NCBI RefSeq assembly: GCF_014650815.1 | Contig: NZ_BMVR01000002.1 | Location: forward strand, 496,001 to 560,000 | Direction: 5' to 3' | Length of the DNA stretch: 64,000 nt | Origin: Streptomyces flavofungini | GTDB taxonomy: Bacteria > Actinomycetota > Actinomycetes > Streptomycetales > Streptomycetaceae | Part shown: positions 1 through 9,500 of the stretch, one piece after another | Numbering within the stretch: the first letter of the stretch is position 1 | How the letters are laid out: every line of letters begins with the position of its first letter | The notes under the pieces: generated by a model | Told to the model about the DNA's origin: nothing | The model's database searches: none | The model's input: only the letters and a program-made list of their open reading frames with translations | Program-made: the position numbers and the translations under genes

Positions 1-1581
1 GGCGGCGCGGACGGTGGCCTGGCTGTCGAGAGTGAGGCCCGCCTGGTCCGGCTTGAGGGTGACGGTGTCGCCGCCCACCGTCAGCTTCAGGGGCTTGTTG
101 ACGCGCTCGCCGAGCGCCGCGTCGAGCTTCTTCACGGCCTCGTCGCGGGTGCCGCCGCCGACGTCGACGCCGAGGACGGTGGTGCCCTTCGGCACGTCGG
201 CGTGGTTCATCAACAGGCCCGCGCCGTACGCCCCGCAGCCGAGGACGACGACCACGCCGCCGAGCAGGACCAGCTTGCTGCGGCCCTTTTTCTTCTTCTT
301 GGGCGCGGCCGCCGCGGGCACGTTCGGCTGCACCGGCTCGGGCAGCTTCGGCGGCGTGTGCGGCACCGGCTCGTCGAGGTGCGCGCCGGGCGCGAACGGC
401 GAGTTCTGCGCGGGCGGGACGACGGGGATGCCGCTGTTCAGCGTGTCGCCGGAGACGTTGCCGCCGGGGCCGCCGGGTACGCCCGCACCGGGGACGGGCG
501 GACGCGGGCCGCCGGGGGCGGGGTTCTGCGGGGTGAGGATGGCGGTGTCGTCGCTCATGCGGGCGGGGGCACCGGGGATGTTGGGGGTGTTGGGGCCACC
601 GGGACCACCCTGGCCGCCGGGACCACCCGGTCCGCCCGGACCACCCTGACCGCCGGGACCACCCGCACCACCGCGACCGCCCGAGCCGTCGCCCAGGGGC
701 CCGCCGTTGGGGAACGCGTCCGACCCGGAGCCGTACCCCGCGCTGCCGTACAGGTCGGTACCGCCGGGATAGCCCGGCTCGGCCCCCGGACCGCCGGGCG
801 GCAGCATCGGGCCGTCGCCGGTCACCGGTCCCCCGGTCGGCCCGACCGGACCGCCGGCTCCGTACTCGCCCTCGCCGCCGGAGAAGTACGGCAGGTCCCC
901 GCGCTGCGGCTCGCCACCGTGCGGCCCGCCCGACCCCAGCGGCCCGGCCGCGACGGCGCCGGACACGTCGTACGCACCGCTGCCGGAGCCGTCGGACCCG
1001 CCGGAAGAGCCCGTCGCGGGCGTGCCGGAGGACGCCGCCGGATCCGGGCCGCCCTTGCCGCCCGCGGCCTTGCGCGGCGCGAACCAGTCGCTGGCCTTCT
1101 CGTCGCCGTCCTCGGCGCCCGCGGCTCCCTGCGGCGACGCCGCGTCCCCGGGGGGCGGGGCGGTGGCCGGGGAGGCGGCGGAAGCGGAAGATGCCCCCGC
1201 GCCGGAGGGGCCGGTGAGACCCGAGGGACCCGTCGTGCCCGCGCCACTGCGGGCGCCCGTGCCCGACCCCGCGCCCCCGGCGCCGCCCGGGCGCCGGTCG
1301 TCCGCGCCTCTGTCGCCGTCGGCGTCGCCGACGGGCGTACGCATGACGACCGGCGGGATCGGCCGCGAACCGGGGATGTTGATCCGGATGCGGGTGGTCA
1401 GCGTGGTCTCGGTCTTGGGTTCGTCGTTCCGCTCGTCGCCGGCCCCCTGGCCGACGCCGTCCGGACCGCCCTCGGGCGCGGCGCCCTGTGCGGGCGAGCC
1501 GTACGGCGGCGTACCCGACGGGTACGCGGCCCCCGTGCGCCCCTGGGGACCGGAGGACGAACTGTCAGTTTCACGACTCAA
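1..1581 (-). CDS. Membrane-anchored peptidoglycan-binding (YoaR/VanW-type) protein, C-terminus beyond window
   Basis: The frame is open from a TTG start at 1581 to the left edge (527 codons, incomplete). The start is set by an AGGAGA ribosome site about 7 nt upstream on the minus strand. Residues 1-430 are a disordered cytoplasmic-type tail rich in Gly, Pro, Ser and Ala, with collagen-like GGPGGQ/GGPGGP repeats around residues 305-325. A Lys-rich stop (KKKKKGRSK) then leads into one transmembrane segment (about 432-458), followed by an outside domain beginning GTTVLGVDVGG with KKLDAAL and KPLKLTVGG. That pattern is typical of the putative peptidoglycan-binding domain found with VanW proteins. 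The assignment of this domain is from memory of the family; the rest of the protein is not visible. Probable role: cell-wall binding or remodelling at the outer membrane face. Confidence 0.75.
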   Translation of the reverse strand, partial: MSRETDSSSSGPQGRTGAAYPSGTPPYGSPAQGAAPEGGPDGVGQGAGDERNDEPKTETTLTTRIRINIPGSRPIPPVVMRTPVGDADGDRGADDRRPGGAGGAGSGTGARSGAGTTGPSGLTGPSGAGASSASAASPATAPPPGDAASPQGAAGAEDGDEKASDWFAPRKAAGGKGGPDPAASSGTPATGSSGGSDGSGSGAYDVSGAVAAGPLGSGGPHGGEPQRGDLPYFSGGEGEYGAGGPVGPTGGPVTGDGPMLPPGGPGAEPGYPGGTDLYGSAGYGSGSDAFPNGGPLGDGSGGRGGAGGPGGQGGPGGPGGPGGQGGPGGPNTPNIPGAPARMSDDTAILTPQNPAPGGPRPPVPGAGVPGGPGGNVSGDTLNSGIPVVPPAQNSPFAPGAHLDEPVPHTPPKLPEPVQPNVPAAAAPKKKKKGRSKLVLLGGVVVVLGCGAYGAGLLMNHADVPKGTTVLGVDVGGGTRDEAVKKLDAALGERVNKPLKLTVGGDTVTLKPDQAGLTLDSQATVRAA

Positions 1582-1721
1582 GGCAGGTTCTCCTGGTTGG
1601 CTCCACCGCCCGTCTCGACCACTCGGGCGGCTCGGCGGCGCGCACCACCATACTGGCCGCCGCCCACGGTCATCCCGTGACCGGCGTCAAACCCGTGCGG
1701 GACACGGGCTCAAGTGGTACG

Positions 1722-2375
1722 TCACTTGCCAAGTCGGGCGTCGGACGCGCCCGGTTGCGGTGACTGCCCGAGGGTGGCACACATCACAGCCACCCCCATA
1801 CCGCCCAGCAGGAAGACATACGACCCCAGACCGGCGCCGAAGACGAAGTCGCCTTCCGGTCGCGTCGCGGTGAGCAGCATGACGGCGACGAGCCAACCCG
1901 CGGCGGGCGCGATGGCCCCGGCGCGGGTGCCGGTGGCGCGCGAGCCGCCGTAGAAGGCACCGGCGCTGCCGAGGAGCGCGAGCAGCAATCCGCCCGGGAA
2001 CCAGCCCTGTTGGGCGAGCGCGCCCGCCACCCCGACGACGGCTCCGAGCAGGAAGAGCCCGGCGTACGCCACCAGGCGCACGGCGTTCAACGGCTGCGCG
2101 AGGAAGCTCCCGGGCGCCGCGGCGGCCCCTGCGCCGGAGGTTTTGGCCGGGGCGGCCTGAGCGGCCGCCCGGCCCGCCGGAGCCTTGGCCGACTTGGCCG
2201 ACTTCGCTCCCGCGACCTTGGCCGAACCGGATGCCTTGGCCGCCTTGCCCGCCCGCGCTCCCGCCGCCTCGGCCCCCTTGGCCGACGCCGAAGACGAAGA
2301 AGACGAAGAAGCCGAGGAGGACGAAGAGGATGGGGAGGACGAAGAGGATGAAGAAGCCCTCGACCGCGCGCTCAC
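1722..2375 (-). CDS. DUF6113-family membrane protein
   Basis: This 217-residue protein has a low-complexity head (residues 1-90, runs of Ser then Ala/Lys/Gly) and four hydrophobic segments in the last 125 residues. The arrangement matches what I recall as DUF6113, a family of unknown function usually next to mshB in streptomycetes. The GTG start at 2375 overlaps the mshB stop by 4 nt (GTGA), so the two genes are almost certainly translationally coupled. The long Ser run and the coupling make an additional downstream start possible, but none has a better ribosome site. No catalytic motif is visible. Confidence 0.8.
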   Translation of the reverse strand: MSARSRASSSSSSSPSSSSSSASSSSSSSASAKGAEAAGARAGKAAKASGSAKVAGAKSAKSAKAPAGRAAAQAAPAKTSGAGAAAAPGSFLAQPLNAVRLVAYAGLFLLGAVVGVAGALAQQGWFPGGLLLALLGSAGAFYGGSRATGTRAGAIAPAAGWLVAVMLLTATRPEGDFVFGAGLGSYVFLLGGMGVAVMCATLGQSPQPGASDARLGK

Positions 2376-3283
2376 TTCTCTCCCCCCGCCGGGCCGAGCC
2401 CCGCGAACAGATCCGTCTCGCGTCCGCCGTCCGGCATCACGCCCGCCTCGCCTCTCGCCAGTTCGTAGTACTCCACGTCGAAGATCGGCTGCGCCAGGCC
2501 GTTGGACAGGGCGAACAGCGGCGCGTGGACCTCGATCTGGGTCGCGTGGGCGCGCATCGCCGCCGCCTTCGCGGCCCCGAAGGCCCGCCCGTCGATCTCC
2601 GTCGTGATGCGGGCGTCGTCGGTCACTCCGGGCACGTCGGCCACGGTGGCGACGGCGGTGAACGGCGAGGCGGGCAGCTCGTCCGGGAGCCGCAGGAAGC
2701 GCTCCTCGACGGTCGAGCGGGGGGCGCGGTTCCAGTAGACCTTGGCGACGGTGTGCGCCTCGCCGAGGTCGGCGCGGTAGGCGGGCTCGGCCGCGAGGTC
2801 CACGGCGCGCATGGCGACGCGGTGGGCCTGGATGTGGTCGGGGTGGCCGTAGCCGCCGTCCGGGTCGTAGGTGACGAGCACCTGCGGGCGCAGTTCGCGG
2901 ATCACCTCGACGAGCGGGGCCGCCGCCTCGTCGACGTCGGCGGCCCAGAAGGCGCCGGGGCGGTGGTTCTGCTCGGTGCCCATCATCCCGGAGTCGCGGT
3001 AGCGGCCGGTGCCGCCGAGGAAGCGGTGGTCGGCGACGCCGACCTCCTTCATCGCGGCGGCGACCTCACCGATGCGGTGCGCGCCGAGGGCGTCCTCGCG
3101 GTCGGCGGCCAGATGGGCGAGGGCGGGCGGGATGACCTCGCCCTCCTCGCCGAGCGTGCACGTCACCACCGTGACTCGGGCGCCCTCGGCCGCGTACTTG
3201 GCCATGGTCGCGCCATTGTTGATCGACTCGTCGTCGGGGTGCGCGTGCACGAGCAGCAGGCGCCGGGCGGGCTGTTCCGTCAT
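2372..3283 (-). CDS. mshB: Mycothiol biosynthesis deacetylase MshB
   Basis: MshB removes the acetyl group from GlcNAc-inositol, the second committed reaction of mycothiol (the actinobacterial low-molecular-weight thiol) synthesis in the cytoplasm. The 303-residue protein carries the LmbE-family zinc motif AHPDDE near the N-terminus (ligands His15 and Asp18) and the third-ligand region [10 protein letters not shown] in mid-protein. The motif [15 protein letters not shown] is characteristic of MshB rather than of Mca. Length is normal. A TAGGCT -10 box (3290-3295, minus strand) ends 6 nt before the ATG and there is no Shine-Dalgarno sequence, so the transcript is probably leaderless. It heads a two-gene operon with the DUF6113 gene. 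Confidence 0.95.
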   Translation of the reverse strand: MTEQPARRLLLVHAHPDDESINNGATMAKYAAEGARVTVVTCTLGEEGEVIPPALAHLAADREDALGAHRIGEVAAAMKEVGVADHRFLGGTGRYRDSGMMGTEQNHRPGAFWAADVDEAAAPLVEVIRELRPQVLVTYDPDGGYGHPDHIQAHRVAMRAVDLAAEPAYRADLGEAHTVAKVYWNRAPRSTVEERFLRLPDELPASPFTAVATVADVPGVTDDARITTEIDGRAFGAAKAAAMRAHATQIEVHAPLFALSNGLAQPIFDVEYYELARGEAGVMPDGGRETDLFAGLGPAGGEK

Positions 3284-3482
3284 GGGAACAGCCTACGAGC
3301 CCGGAGCACCCCCGCCACGGGGCCGCGAGCCCCCCGCGCCCCCTCGTCTCCCCCTCCCGCTGCCCTCGGGCCCGCCCGACCCGATTCGCCCCCTTCCGCC
3401 CCGTTCGCCCCCGTTGCCCCTGATATCCCCTTCGCCCCCGCCAGGCCGAGGCCGGCCGCGGCGGCGCGTACCGCGGGTGCCG

Positions 3483-3677
3483 TCAGAACTTGATGTCCTC
3501 GATGACCCCCGCGAGGTTCGTCGACAGCTCATCGATGGTCGGCGCGAGCGACGAACTGGCGAGATAGAAACCGAGCAGCGCGCAGACGATCGCGTGGATC
3601 GTCTTGAGCCCCTGTTTCCGCACCAGCATGACCACGATGATCGCCAGCAGCAGCACCACCGATACCGAGAGTGCCAC
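3483..3677 (-). CDS. Small membrane protein, unknown function
   Basis: A 64-residue protein starting at GTG 3677 with a good GGGAGG ribosome site. Residues 3-20 form one hydrophobic segment, followed by RKQGLKTIH and a second hydrophobic stretch (about 28-42). The acidic C-terminus (DELSTNLAGVIEDIKF) probably lies in the cytoplasm or forms an amphipathic helix. I recall similar small proteins in streptomycetes but no function. It stands alone between mshB, whose start is 200 nt downstream on the same strand, and a divergent S9 peptidase. Confidence 0.7.
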   Translation of the reverse strand: MALSVSVVLLLAIIVVMLVRKQGLKTIHAIVCALLGFYLASSSLAPTIDELSTNLAGVIEDIKF

Positions 3678-3899
3678 GGCGGTTCACCTCCCATTCCCAT
3701 CACGCGACAACGTTCCGACCAACTGTCCCGAGCTGCCCCCGGGCTCCCCCGGGGGCGCCCCCTGCGTCCGGCCGACAGGACCCAACTCGCCGTGCCAGCA
3801 AGGTCATACCCACCAAGCGCTACGGATCATAACTATGTGTCGAGCCACATGAGTCGGAGCACCGCAGCACAAGGGGCGCATGAGCCATAGGCTCGGGGA

Positions 3900-6074
3900 A
3901 TGACCATCGAGACCCCGGAAACCGACGGGCCCCAGGACGGTGCCGCGCAGCGGCTTTCCTTCCCGCGCCAGCACGCCCGCACGCAGCGCTTCTCCCTGGG
4001 CGCGCCGCGCGCCTTCACCGCGGCTCCCGACGGGTCCCGCGTCGTCTTCGTCCGCTCCGCGTCCGGCACCGACCGCACGGGCATGCTCTGGGTCCTCGAC
4101 CTCGCCGACGGCGGCGGCACCGAGCGGGTCGCCGCCGATCCGCGGGCGCTGCTCGACGGCTCGGCGGAGCAGCTCTCCGCGGCGGAGCGGGCGCGGCGCG
4201 AGCGCAGCCGCGAGGGCGGCGCCGGCATCGTCGGGTACGCCACCGACGCGGCCGTGGAACTCGCCGCCTTCGCCCTGTCGGGCCGCCTCTTCGTCGCGGA
4301 GCTGCGCGCGGGCACGGCACGCGAACTGCCCGCCCCCGCCCCGGTGATCGACCCGCGGCCCGCGCCCGACGGCCGGCACATCGCGTACGTGTCCGGGGGC
4401 GCCCTGCGCGTCACGGGTGCCGACGGCGAGGGCGACCGGGCGCTCGCGGCGCCGGACGCGGTGGAGGCCGCCACGGTGACGTACGGGCTCGCGGAGTTCA
4501 TCGCGGCCGAGGAGATGGACCGCTTCCGCGGCTTCTGGTGGTCGCCGGAGTCCGACCGGCTGCTCGTCGCGCGGGTCGACGAGGCGCCCGTACAGCGCTG
4601 GTGGATCGCCGATCCCGCGCATCCGGACCGGGAGCCGACCTCGGTCGCCTATCCGGCGGCGGGCACCGACAACGCGGACGTACGGCTGTTCGTGGTCGGT
4701 CTGGACGGGGTGCGCACGGAGGTCTCGTGGGACCGGGCCCGCTATCCGTACCTGGCGCGGGTGCACTGGTCGGCGGACGGGGCGCCGCTGCTCCTGGTGC
4801 AGGCCCGGGACCAGCGCAGCGCGCTGTACCTCGCCGTCGACCCCGACAACGGCTCGACGCGGATGGTGCACGCCGACGAGGACGCCGACTGGCTTGAACT
4901 CTTCCCCGGTTCGCCCTGCTGGTCGCCCAGCGGGCGGCTCGTGCGCATCGTGGACGAGGGCGGCGCCCGGGTACTCGCCTGGGGCGAACGGCCGCTGACG
5001 GGTCCTCAGCTCCATGTCCGCGCCGTGCTCGACGTGACCGAGGACTCCGCGCTGATCTCGGCCTCCGCGGGCGAGGGCGCCGCCGATCCGGAGATCGGCG
5101 AGGTGCATGTCTACCGCGTCAACGAACTCGGCGTGGAGCGGGTCTCGCAGGAGCCCGGGGTGCACTCCGCGGTGCGCGCGGGCGATGTCACCGTGCTGGT
5201 TTCGGCCACTCTCGACCGTCCCGGCTCACGGGTGTCCGTGCTGCGCGACGGCAAGCAGGTCGCGACCGTCGCCTCGCACGCCCAGCACCCGGGGCTCACC
5301 CCGCGCGTGACGCTCGCCGAAGGGGGCGCGCGGCGGATTCCGTGCGCCGTGTTGCTCCCCACCGGGTACGACCCGGCGGACGGGCCGCTTCCCGTACTCA
5401 TGGATCCGTACGGCGGTCCGCACGGGCAGCGCGTCATGAAGGCCCACAACGTCTACCTGACCTCGCAGTGGTTCGCCGACCAGGGGTTCGCCGTCATCGT
5501 CGCCGACGGGCGCGGTACGCCGGGGCGGTCGCCCGCCTGGGAGAAGTCCGTCAAGGGGGATCTCACCCGCACCCTGGAGGACCAGGTCGAGGCGCTGCAC
5601 GCGCTCGCCGAGCGGTTCCCGCTCGACCTCGGCCGCGTCGCCATGCGCGGCTGGTCCTTCGGCGGGTACCTCTCCGCCATGGCCGTCCTGCGGCGGCCCG
5701 ACGTCTTCCACGCGGCCGTCGTGGGGGCGCCCGTCACCGATCTCCGCCTGTACGACACCCACTACCAGGAGCGGTACCTCGACGATCCCCGGACCTCCCC
5801 CGAGGCCTACCGCAACAGCTCCCTCGTCTCGGACGACGGGCTCGTCGACCCCGGCCAGCCGCACCGTCCGATGCAGATCATCCACGGCCTCGCCGACGAC
5901 AACGTGGTCGTGGCCCACGCCCTGCGCCTGTCCTCGGCCCTCCTCGCCGCCGGCCGCCCGCACGAGGTCCTCCCCCTCTCGGGAGTCACGCACATGACCC
6001 CGCAGGAGCAGGTGGCCGAGAACCTCCTCCTGCTCCAGGTCGACTTCCTCCGCCGTTCCCTGAACCTCGCCTGA
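3900..6074 (+). CDS. S9 family (dipeptidyl-peptidase IV-like) serine peptidase
   Basis: A 724-residue cytoplasmic prolyl-oligopeptidase-family enzyme that would cleave short peptides, often after proline. Residues 30-450 form the beta-propeller-type DPP IV N-domain (repeated YLARVHWSADG, ELFPGSPCWSPSG blades). The C-terminal alpha/beta-hydrolase domain has the nucleophile elbow GWSFGGY (Ser586), the acid in HGLADDNVV (Asp666/667) and His698 in GVTHMTP, so all catalytic residues are present. No signal peptide is seen. The -10 box TAGGCT (3888-3893) ends 6 nt before the ATG and there is no ribosome site, indicating a leaderless mRNA. It is monocistronic and followed by a terminator hairpin. Confidence 0.92.
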   Translation: MTIETPETDGPQDGAAQRLSFPRQHARTQRFSLGAPRAFTAAPDGSRVVFVRSASGTDRTGMLWVLDLADGGGTERVAADPRALLDGSAEQLSAAERARRERSREGGAGIVGYATDAAVELAAFALSGRLFVAELRAGTARELPAPAPVIDPRPAPDGRHIAYVSGGALRVTGADGEGDRALAAPDAVEAATVTYGLAEFIAAEEMDRFRGFWWSPESDRLLVARVDEAPVQRWWIADPAHPDREPTSVAYPAAGTDNADVRLFVVGLDGVRTEVSWDRARYPYLARVHWSADGAPLLLVQARDQRSALYLAVDPDNGSTRMVHADEDADWLELFPGSPCWSPSGRLVRIVDEGGARVLAWGERPLTGPQLHVRAVLDVTEDSALISASAGEGAADPEIGEVHVYRVNELGVERVSQEPGVHSAVRAGDVTVLVSATLDRPGSRVSVLRDGKQVATVASHAQHPGLTPRVTLAEGGARRIPCAVLLPTGYDPADGPLPVLMDPYGGPHGQRVMKAHNVYLTSQWFADQGFAVIVADGRGTPGRSPAWEKSVKGDLTRTLEDQVEALHALAERFPLDLGRVAMRGWSFGGYLSAMAVLRRPDVFHAAVVGAPVTDLRLYDTHYQERYLDDPRTSPEAYRNSSLVSDDGLVDPGQPHRPMQIIHGLADDNVVVAHALRLSSALLAAGRPHEVLPLSGVTHMTPQEQVAENLLLLQVDFLRRSLNLA

Positions 6075-6093
6075 CCCCGCCCCGAAAAGCAGC

Positions 6094-6129
6094 GACCGGT
6101 CGGGGCGACATGGCGCACCCCGACCGGTC
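6094..6129 (+). terminator. Hairpin terminator after the S9 peptidase
   Basis: Perfect 12-bp inverted repeat (GACCGGTCGGGG at 6094-6105, complement at 6118-6129) with a 12-nt loop, 20 nt after the stop codon. No T-run follows, as is usual for streptomycete terminators. Confidence 0.7.
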
Positions 6130-6283
6130 CAACGGCACCCGCACGGCCGTACGTCCCACACCCTGCCGGACACGTGTCTCCCCGACGGGTCCACGGCGTT
6201 GCCCGAATGTTTCCTCTCCCCGCCCCCGCCCCTTCCCGAAACCGGGAGGCTCCACCCCCGGACCCCCGTATCGGCCTGAACGG

Positions 6284-6363
6284 CCTCGTCCTCAAACGCC
6301 GGACGGGCTGGGTATGTGCTGGTGGGCTGGATCTTTCAGTCCGTCCGGCGTTTGACGACGAGG
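6284..6363. repeat. Intergenic inverted repeat (CCGTCCGGCGTTTGA family)
   Basis: Two 23-nt arms (6284-6306 and 6341-6363) are reverse complements with one mismatch and enclose 34 nt. A third, single copy of the core lies at 27165-27184. The core is CCGTCCGGCG followed by TTTGA or ATTGA and a GAC-containing flank. I recall this as a widespread streptomycete intergenic element. The rest of the gap 6075-6484 holds the hairpin above and low-complexity GC-rich sequence, with no gene. Confidence 0.7.
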
Positions 6364-6484
6364 CGCGGAGCGCCGATTCGGCGGAAGCTGTCCCGCCCGA
6401 AGGGGGCGTCGGCAGGGGGCTGGGATCCAGGGGCGCAGCGCCCCGGTTTCGGCGAAGGGGTGGGACCGGGGCGCCCCGCGAGGG

Positions 6485-7507
6485 CTACGGCACCACGTGC
6501 TTCTCCTCCGCGAAGTGGCACGCGGAATCATGTGCCGCAGGCCCCTCCACCCCCCGGAACTCCGCCGGAACGGCGAGTTCCGGTACCTCCAGGGCGCACC
6601 GCTCCTGCGCCTTCCAGCACCGCGTGCGAAACCGGCAGCCGGACGGCGGATTGGCGGGCGACGGCACGTCCCCGCTGAGGATGATGCGTTCGCGATGCTC
6701 GCGCGCGGTCGGATCGGGCACCGGCACGGCGGAGAGCAACGCCTGCGTGTAGGGATGCGTCGGATGCTCGTAGATCTCGGCGTCGGTGCCGGTCTCGACG
6801 ATCCGCCCGAGGTACATGACCCCGACCCGGTCGGAGATGTGCCGCACGATGGACAGGTCGTGGGCGATGAAGACGTACGACAGCTCGAATTCGCTCTGGA
6901 GCTTGTCCAGCAGGTTGACGACCTGCGCCTGCACCGACACGTCGAGCGCCGACACCGGCTCGTCGGCGACGATGATCTCGGGCCGCAGCGCGAGCCCGCG
7001 CGCGATGCCGATGCGCTGCCGCTGACCGCCCGAGAACTGGTGCGGGTAGCGGTTGATGTACTCGGGGTTCAGGCCGACGACGTCCAGGAGGTCCTGGACC
7101 TTGCGGCGGCGGTCGCCTTTCGGCGCCACCTCCGGGTGGATCTCGTACGGCTCGCCGATGATGTCGCCGACTGTCATCCGGGGGTTCAAGGACGTGTAGG
7201 GGTCCTGGAACACCATCTGGATGTTGCGGCGCACAGCCTTCAGCGCACGCCCCGAAAGCCGGGTGATGTCCTCGCCCTTGTAGCGGATCACCCCGGCGGT
7301 CGGCCGCTCCAGGTTGACGAGCATCTTCGCGACGGTGGACTTCCCGCACCCGGATTCTCCGACGATGCCGAGCGTCTCCCCGGTGCCGAGGTCGAAGTCC
7401 ACACCGTCGACGGCCTTCACCGCGCCGATCTGGCGCTTGATCAGAATCCCCTGCGTGAGCGGATAGTGCTTCACGAGCCCCCGCACCTCCAGGATGGGCT
7501 CAGCCAC
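6485..7507 (-). CDS. Oligopeptide/dipeptide ABC importer ATPase (OppF/DppF type), operon 1
   Basis: A 340-residue cytoplasmic ATPase that powers peptide import. Walker [10 protein letters not shown] (about 50-58), Q-loop [11 protein letters not shown], signature SGGQRQR, Walker B IIVADEP and H-loop IAHD are all intact. The C-terminal oligopeptide-binding extension contains the four-cysteine pattern [14 protein letters not shown]...ACHF, seen in family members that hold an Fe-S cluster (cluster inferred). The GTG start at 7507 overlaps the stop of the preceding ATPase gene by 8 nt (GTGGCTGA), so translation is coupled. It is the last gene of the five-gene operon. The exact substrate cannot be read from sequence. 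Confidence 0.93.
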   Translation of the reverse strand: MAEPILEVRGLVKHYPLTQGILIKRQIGAVKAVDGVDFDLGTGETLGIVGESGCGKSTVAKMLVNLERPTAGVIRYKGEDITRLSGRALKAVRRNIQMVFQDPYTSLNPRMTVGDIIGEPYEIHPEVAPKGDRRRKVQDLLDVVGLNPEYINRYPHQFSGGQRQRIGIARGLALRPEIIVADEPVSALDVSVQAQVVNLLDKLQSEFELSYVFIAHDLSIVRHISDRVGVMYLGRIVETGTDAEIYEHPTHPYTQALLSAVPVPDPTAREHRERIILSGDVPSPANPPSGCRFRTRCWKAQERCALEVPELAVPAEFRGVEGPAAHDSACHFAEEKHVVP

Positions 7508-8507
7508 GGAGGGTCTCCTTCCAGAAGTGGCAGGCGCTGCGGCGCTCCGCCGTCAGCCCCTCGTACGTGACCGTGGCCAGCGGCGGGACGTCGGTGCGGC
7601 ACACGTCCTGGGCCATGGGGCAGCGCGGGTTGAAGGCGCAGCCGGGCGGGATGTTCATGAGGTTGGGCGGCAGGCCCTTGATGGCGAAGAGGTCCTGGCC
7701 CTTCTGGTCCAGGCGCGGGATGGATTCGAGCAGGCCCTTGGTGTACGGGTGCGCGGGGGCCTTGTAGATCTCGTGGACGGGGGCCTTCTCGACGATGCGG
7801 CCCGCGTACATGACGGCGATGGTGTCGGCGACGTCGGCGACCACGCCGAGGTCGTGGGTGATCAGGATGAGGCCCATGTTCAGCTCGCGCTGGAGCTCGG
7901 CGAGCAGGTCCATGACCTGGGCCTGGACGGTGACGTCGAGGGCGGTGGTGGGCTCGTCGGCGATGATGAGGGAGGGTTCGAGCGCCATCGCCATGGCGAT
8001 CATGATGCGCTGGCGCATGCCGCCGCTGAACTGGTGCGGGTACTGGGTGACGCGTTCCTTGGCGGCGGGGATGCGGACCCGGTCCATCAGCTCGACGGAC
8101 TTGGCGCGGGCGTCCTTGCGCGACATCCCGCGGTGGACGACGAACATCTCGCCGAGCTGGTCGCCGACGCTGAGGACGGGGTTCAGGGAGCTGAGGGCGT
8201 CCTGGAAGATCATGGCCATGCCCGCGCCACGGATCTTGCGCCGCTCGTCCTCCTTGAGCTTCAGCAGGTCCTGGCCCTGGAAGAGGATCTCGCCGGAGGT
8301 GATGCGGCCGGGCGGGATGTCGAGGATGCCCATGATGGCCTGGGCGGTGACGGACTTGCCGGAGCCGGACTCGCCGAGCACGGCGAGGGTCTCGCCGGCG
8401 TCCACGCCGTAGTCGACGCCGTTGACGGCCTTGGCGACACCGTCACGCGTCCTGAACTCCACGTGCAGGTCGCGCACTTCGAGCAGTTTGGATGCCGTGT
8501 TCGCCAT
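7500..8507 (-). CDS. Oligopeptide/dipeptide ABC importer ATPase (OppD/DppD type), operon 1
   Basis: A 335-residue partner ATPase with Walker [10 protein letters not shown] (about 48-56), [24 protein letters not shown] and THDLG in order. The C-terminal [14 protein letters not shown]...ACHF extension resembles that of OppF. OppD and OppF form the nucleotide-binding heterodimer under the two permeases. The ATG lies 6 nt after the stop of the permease gene and is preceded by GAGG. A nearly identical gene occurs in operon 2 (17128-18186), showing that the operons are paralogous. Confidence 0.93.
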   Translation of the reverse strand: MANTASKLLEVRDLHVEFRTRDGVAKAVNGVDYGVDAGETLAVLGESGSGKSVTAQAIMGILDIPPGRITSGEILFQGQDLLKLKEDERRKIRGAGMAMIFQDALSSLNPVLSVGDQLGEMFVVHRGMSRKDARAKSVELMDRVRIPAAKERVTQYPHQFSGGMRQRIMIAMAMALEPSLIIADEPTTALDVTVQAQVMDLLAELQRELNMGLILITHDLGVVADVADTIAVMYAGRIVEKAPVHEIYKAPAHPYTKGLLESIPRLDQKGQDLFAIKGLPPNLMNIPPGCAFNPRCPMAQDVCRTDVPPLATVTYEGLTAERRSACHFWKETLRG

Positions 8508-8513
8508 GGGCGG

Positions 8514-9500
8514 CTACCTCAGCTTCGGGTCGAGGGCGTCGCGCACCGCGTCGCCGAGCATGATGAACGCGAGCACGGTGACCGCGAGGGCGCCCGCGGG
8601 CCAGAGCAGCATGTGCGGGGCGTTGCGGATGTACTGGGACGCGGCGGAGATGTCGATGCCCCAGCTCACGGTGGGGGGCTTCAGGCCGACGCCCAGGTAC
8701 GACAGGGTCGCCTCCAGGGAGATGTACGTGCCGAGGGCGATGGTCGCGACGACGATGACCGGGGCGACGGCGTTGGGCGCGATGTGCCGGAGCAGCATCC
8801 GCGAGTTGGAGGCGCCGAGGGCGCGGGCGGCCTGGACGTAGTCGTTCTGTTTGGCGGTGATGACGGAGCCGCGGGCGATGCGGGAGAGCTGCGGCCAGCC
8901 GAGCAGGACCATGAAGCCGATGACGGGCCAGACGGTGTTGCTGGTGACGACGGAGAGCAGCACCAGGCCGCCGAGGACGACGGGGATGGCGAAGAAGATG
9001 TCGGTGATGCGGGAGAGGATCGCGTCCCACACGCCGCCGAAGAACCCGGCGAGCCCGCCGAGCACGCTGCCGAGGACGGCCACGCCGAGGGTGGCGCACA
9101 CACCGACGGTCACGGAGGCGCGGGCGCCGTACACGGTCCGCGTGTAGACGTCGCAGCCCTGGCCGTTGAAGCCGAAGGGGTGGCCGGGCGAGGAGCCCTT
9201 CTGGGCGTTGGCGAGGTCGCAGTCGAGCGGGTCGCCGGAGGCGATCAGCGAGGGCCACAGGGAGATGACGACCAGGAAGAGGATGATCAGGCCCGAGATG
9301 ATGAAGATCGGGTTGCGGCGCAGGTCGCGCCAGGCGTCGGACCACAGGCTGCGGGCGGGCGCGGCGGCTCCGGTGCCGCCGGGGCCGCCTTCGGGGCCGC
9401 CGGGGGTGAGCGTCGTCGCCTCGCTCGCCGCGAGGTCCATCGCGCCGCCCGCGCCGGTCCCAGCGATGGCGCCCTCGGCGGGCTCATGGGGTTCAGGCAT
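8514..9500 (-). CDS. Peptide ABC importer permease (OppC/DppC type), operon 1
   Basis: A 328-residue inner-membrane permease. After a variable Gly/Pro-rich N-terminal tail (1-45) come the WRDLRRNP segment that precedes the first helix in OppC proteins, a large extracellular loop, and five further hydrophobic segments. The EAA-type loop LGASNSRMLLRHIAPNA docks onto the ATPases. The ATG overlaps the preceding permease stop by 8 nt (ATGCCTGA), the same overlap as in operon 2. Confidence 0.92.
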   Translation of the reverse strand: MPEPHEPAEGAIAGTGAGGAMDLAASEATTLTPGGPEGGPGGTGAAAPARSLWSDAWRDLRRNPIFIISGLIILFLVVISLWPSLIASGDPLDCDLANAQKGSSPGHPFGFNGQGCDVYTRTVYGARASVTVGVCATLGVAVLGSVLGGLAGFFGGVWDAILSRITDIFFAIPVVLGGLVLLSVVTSNTVWPVIGFMVLLGWPQLSRIARGSVITAKQNDYVQAARALGASNSRMLLRHIAPNAVAPVIVVATIALGTYISLEATLSYLGVGLKPPTVSWGIDISAASQYIRNAPHMLLWPAGALAVTVLAFIMLGDAVRDALDPKLR

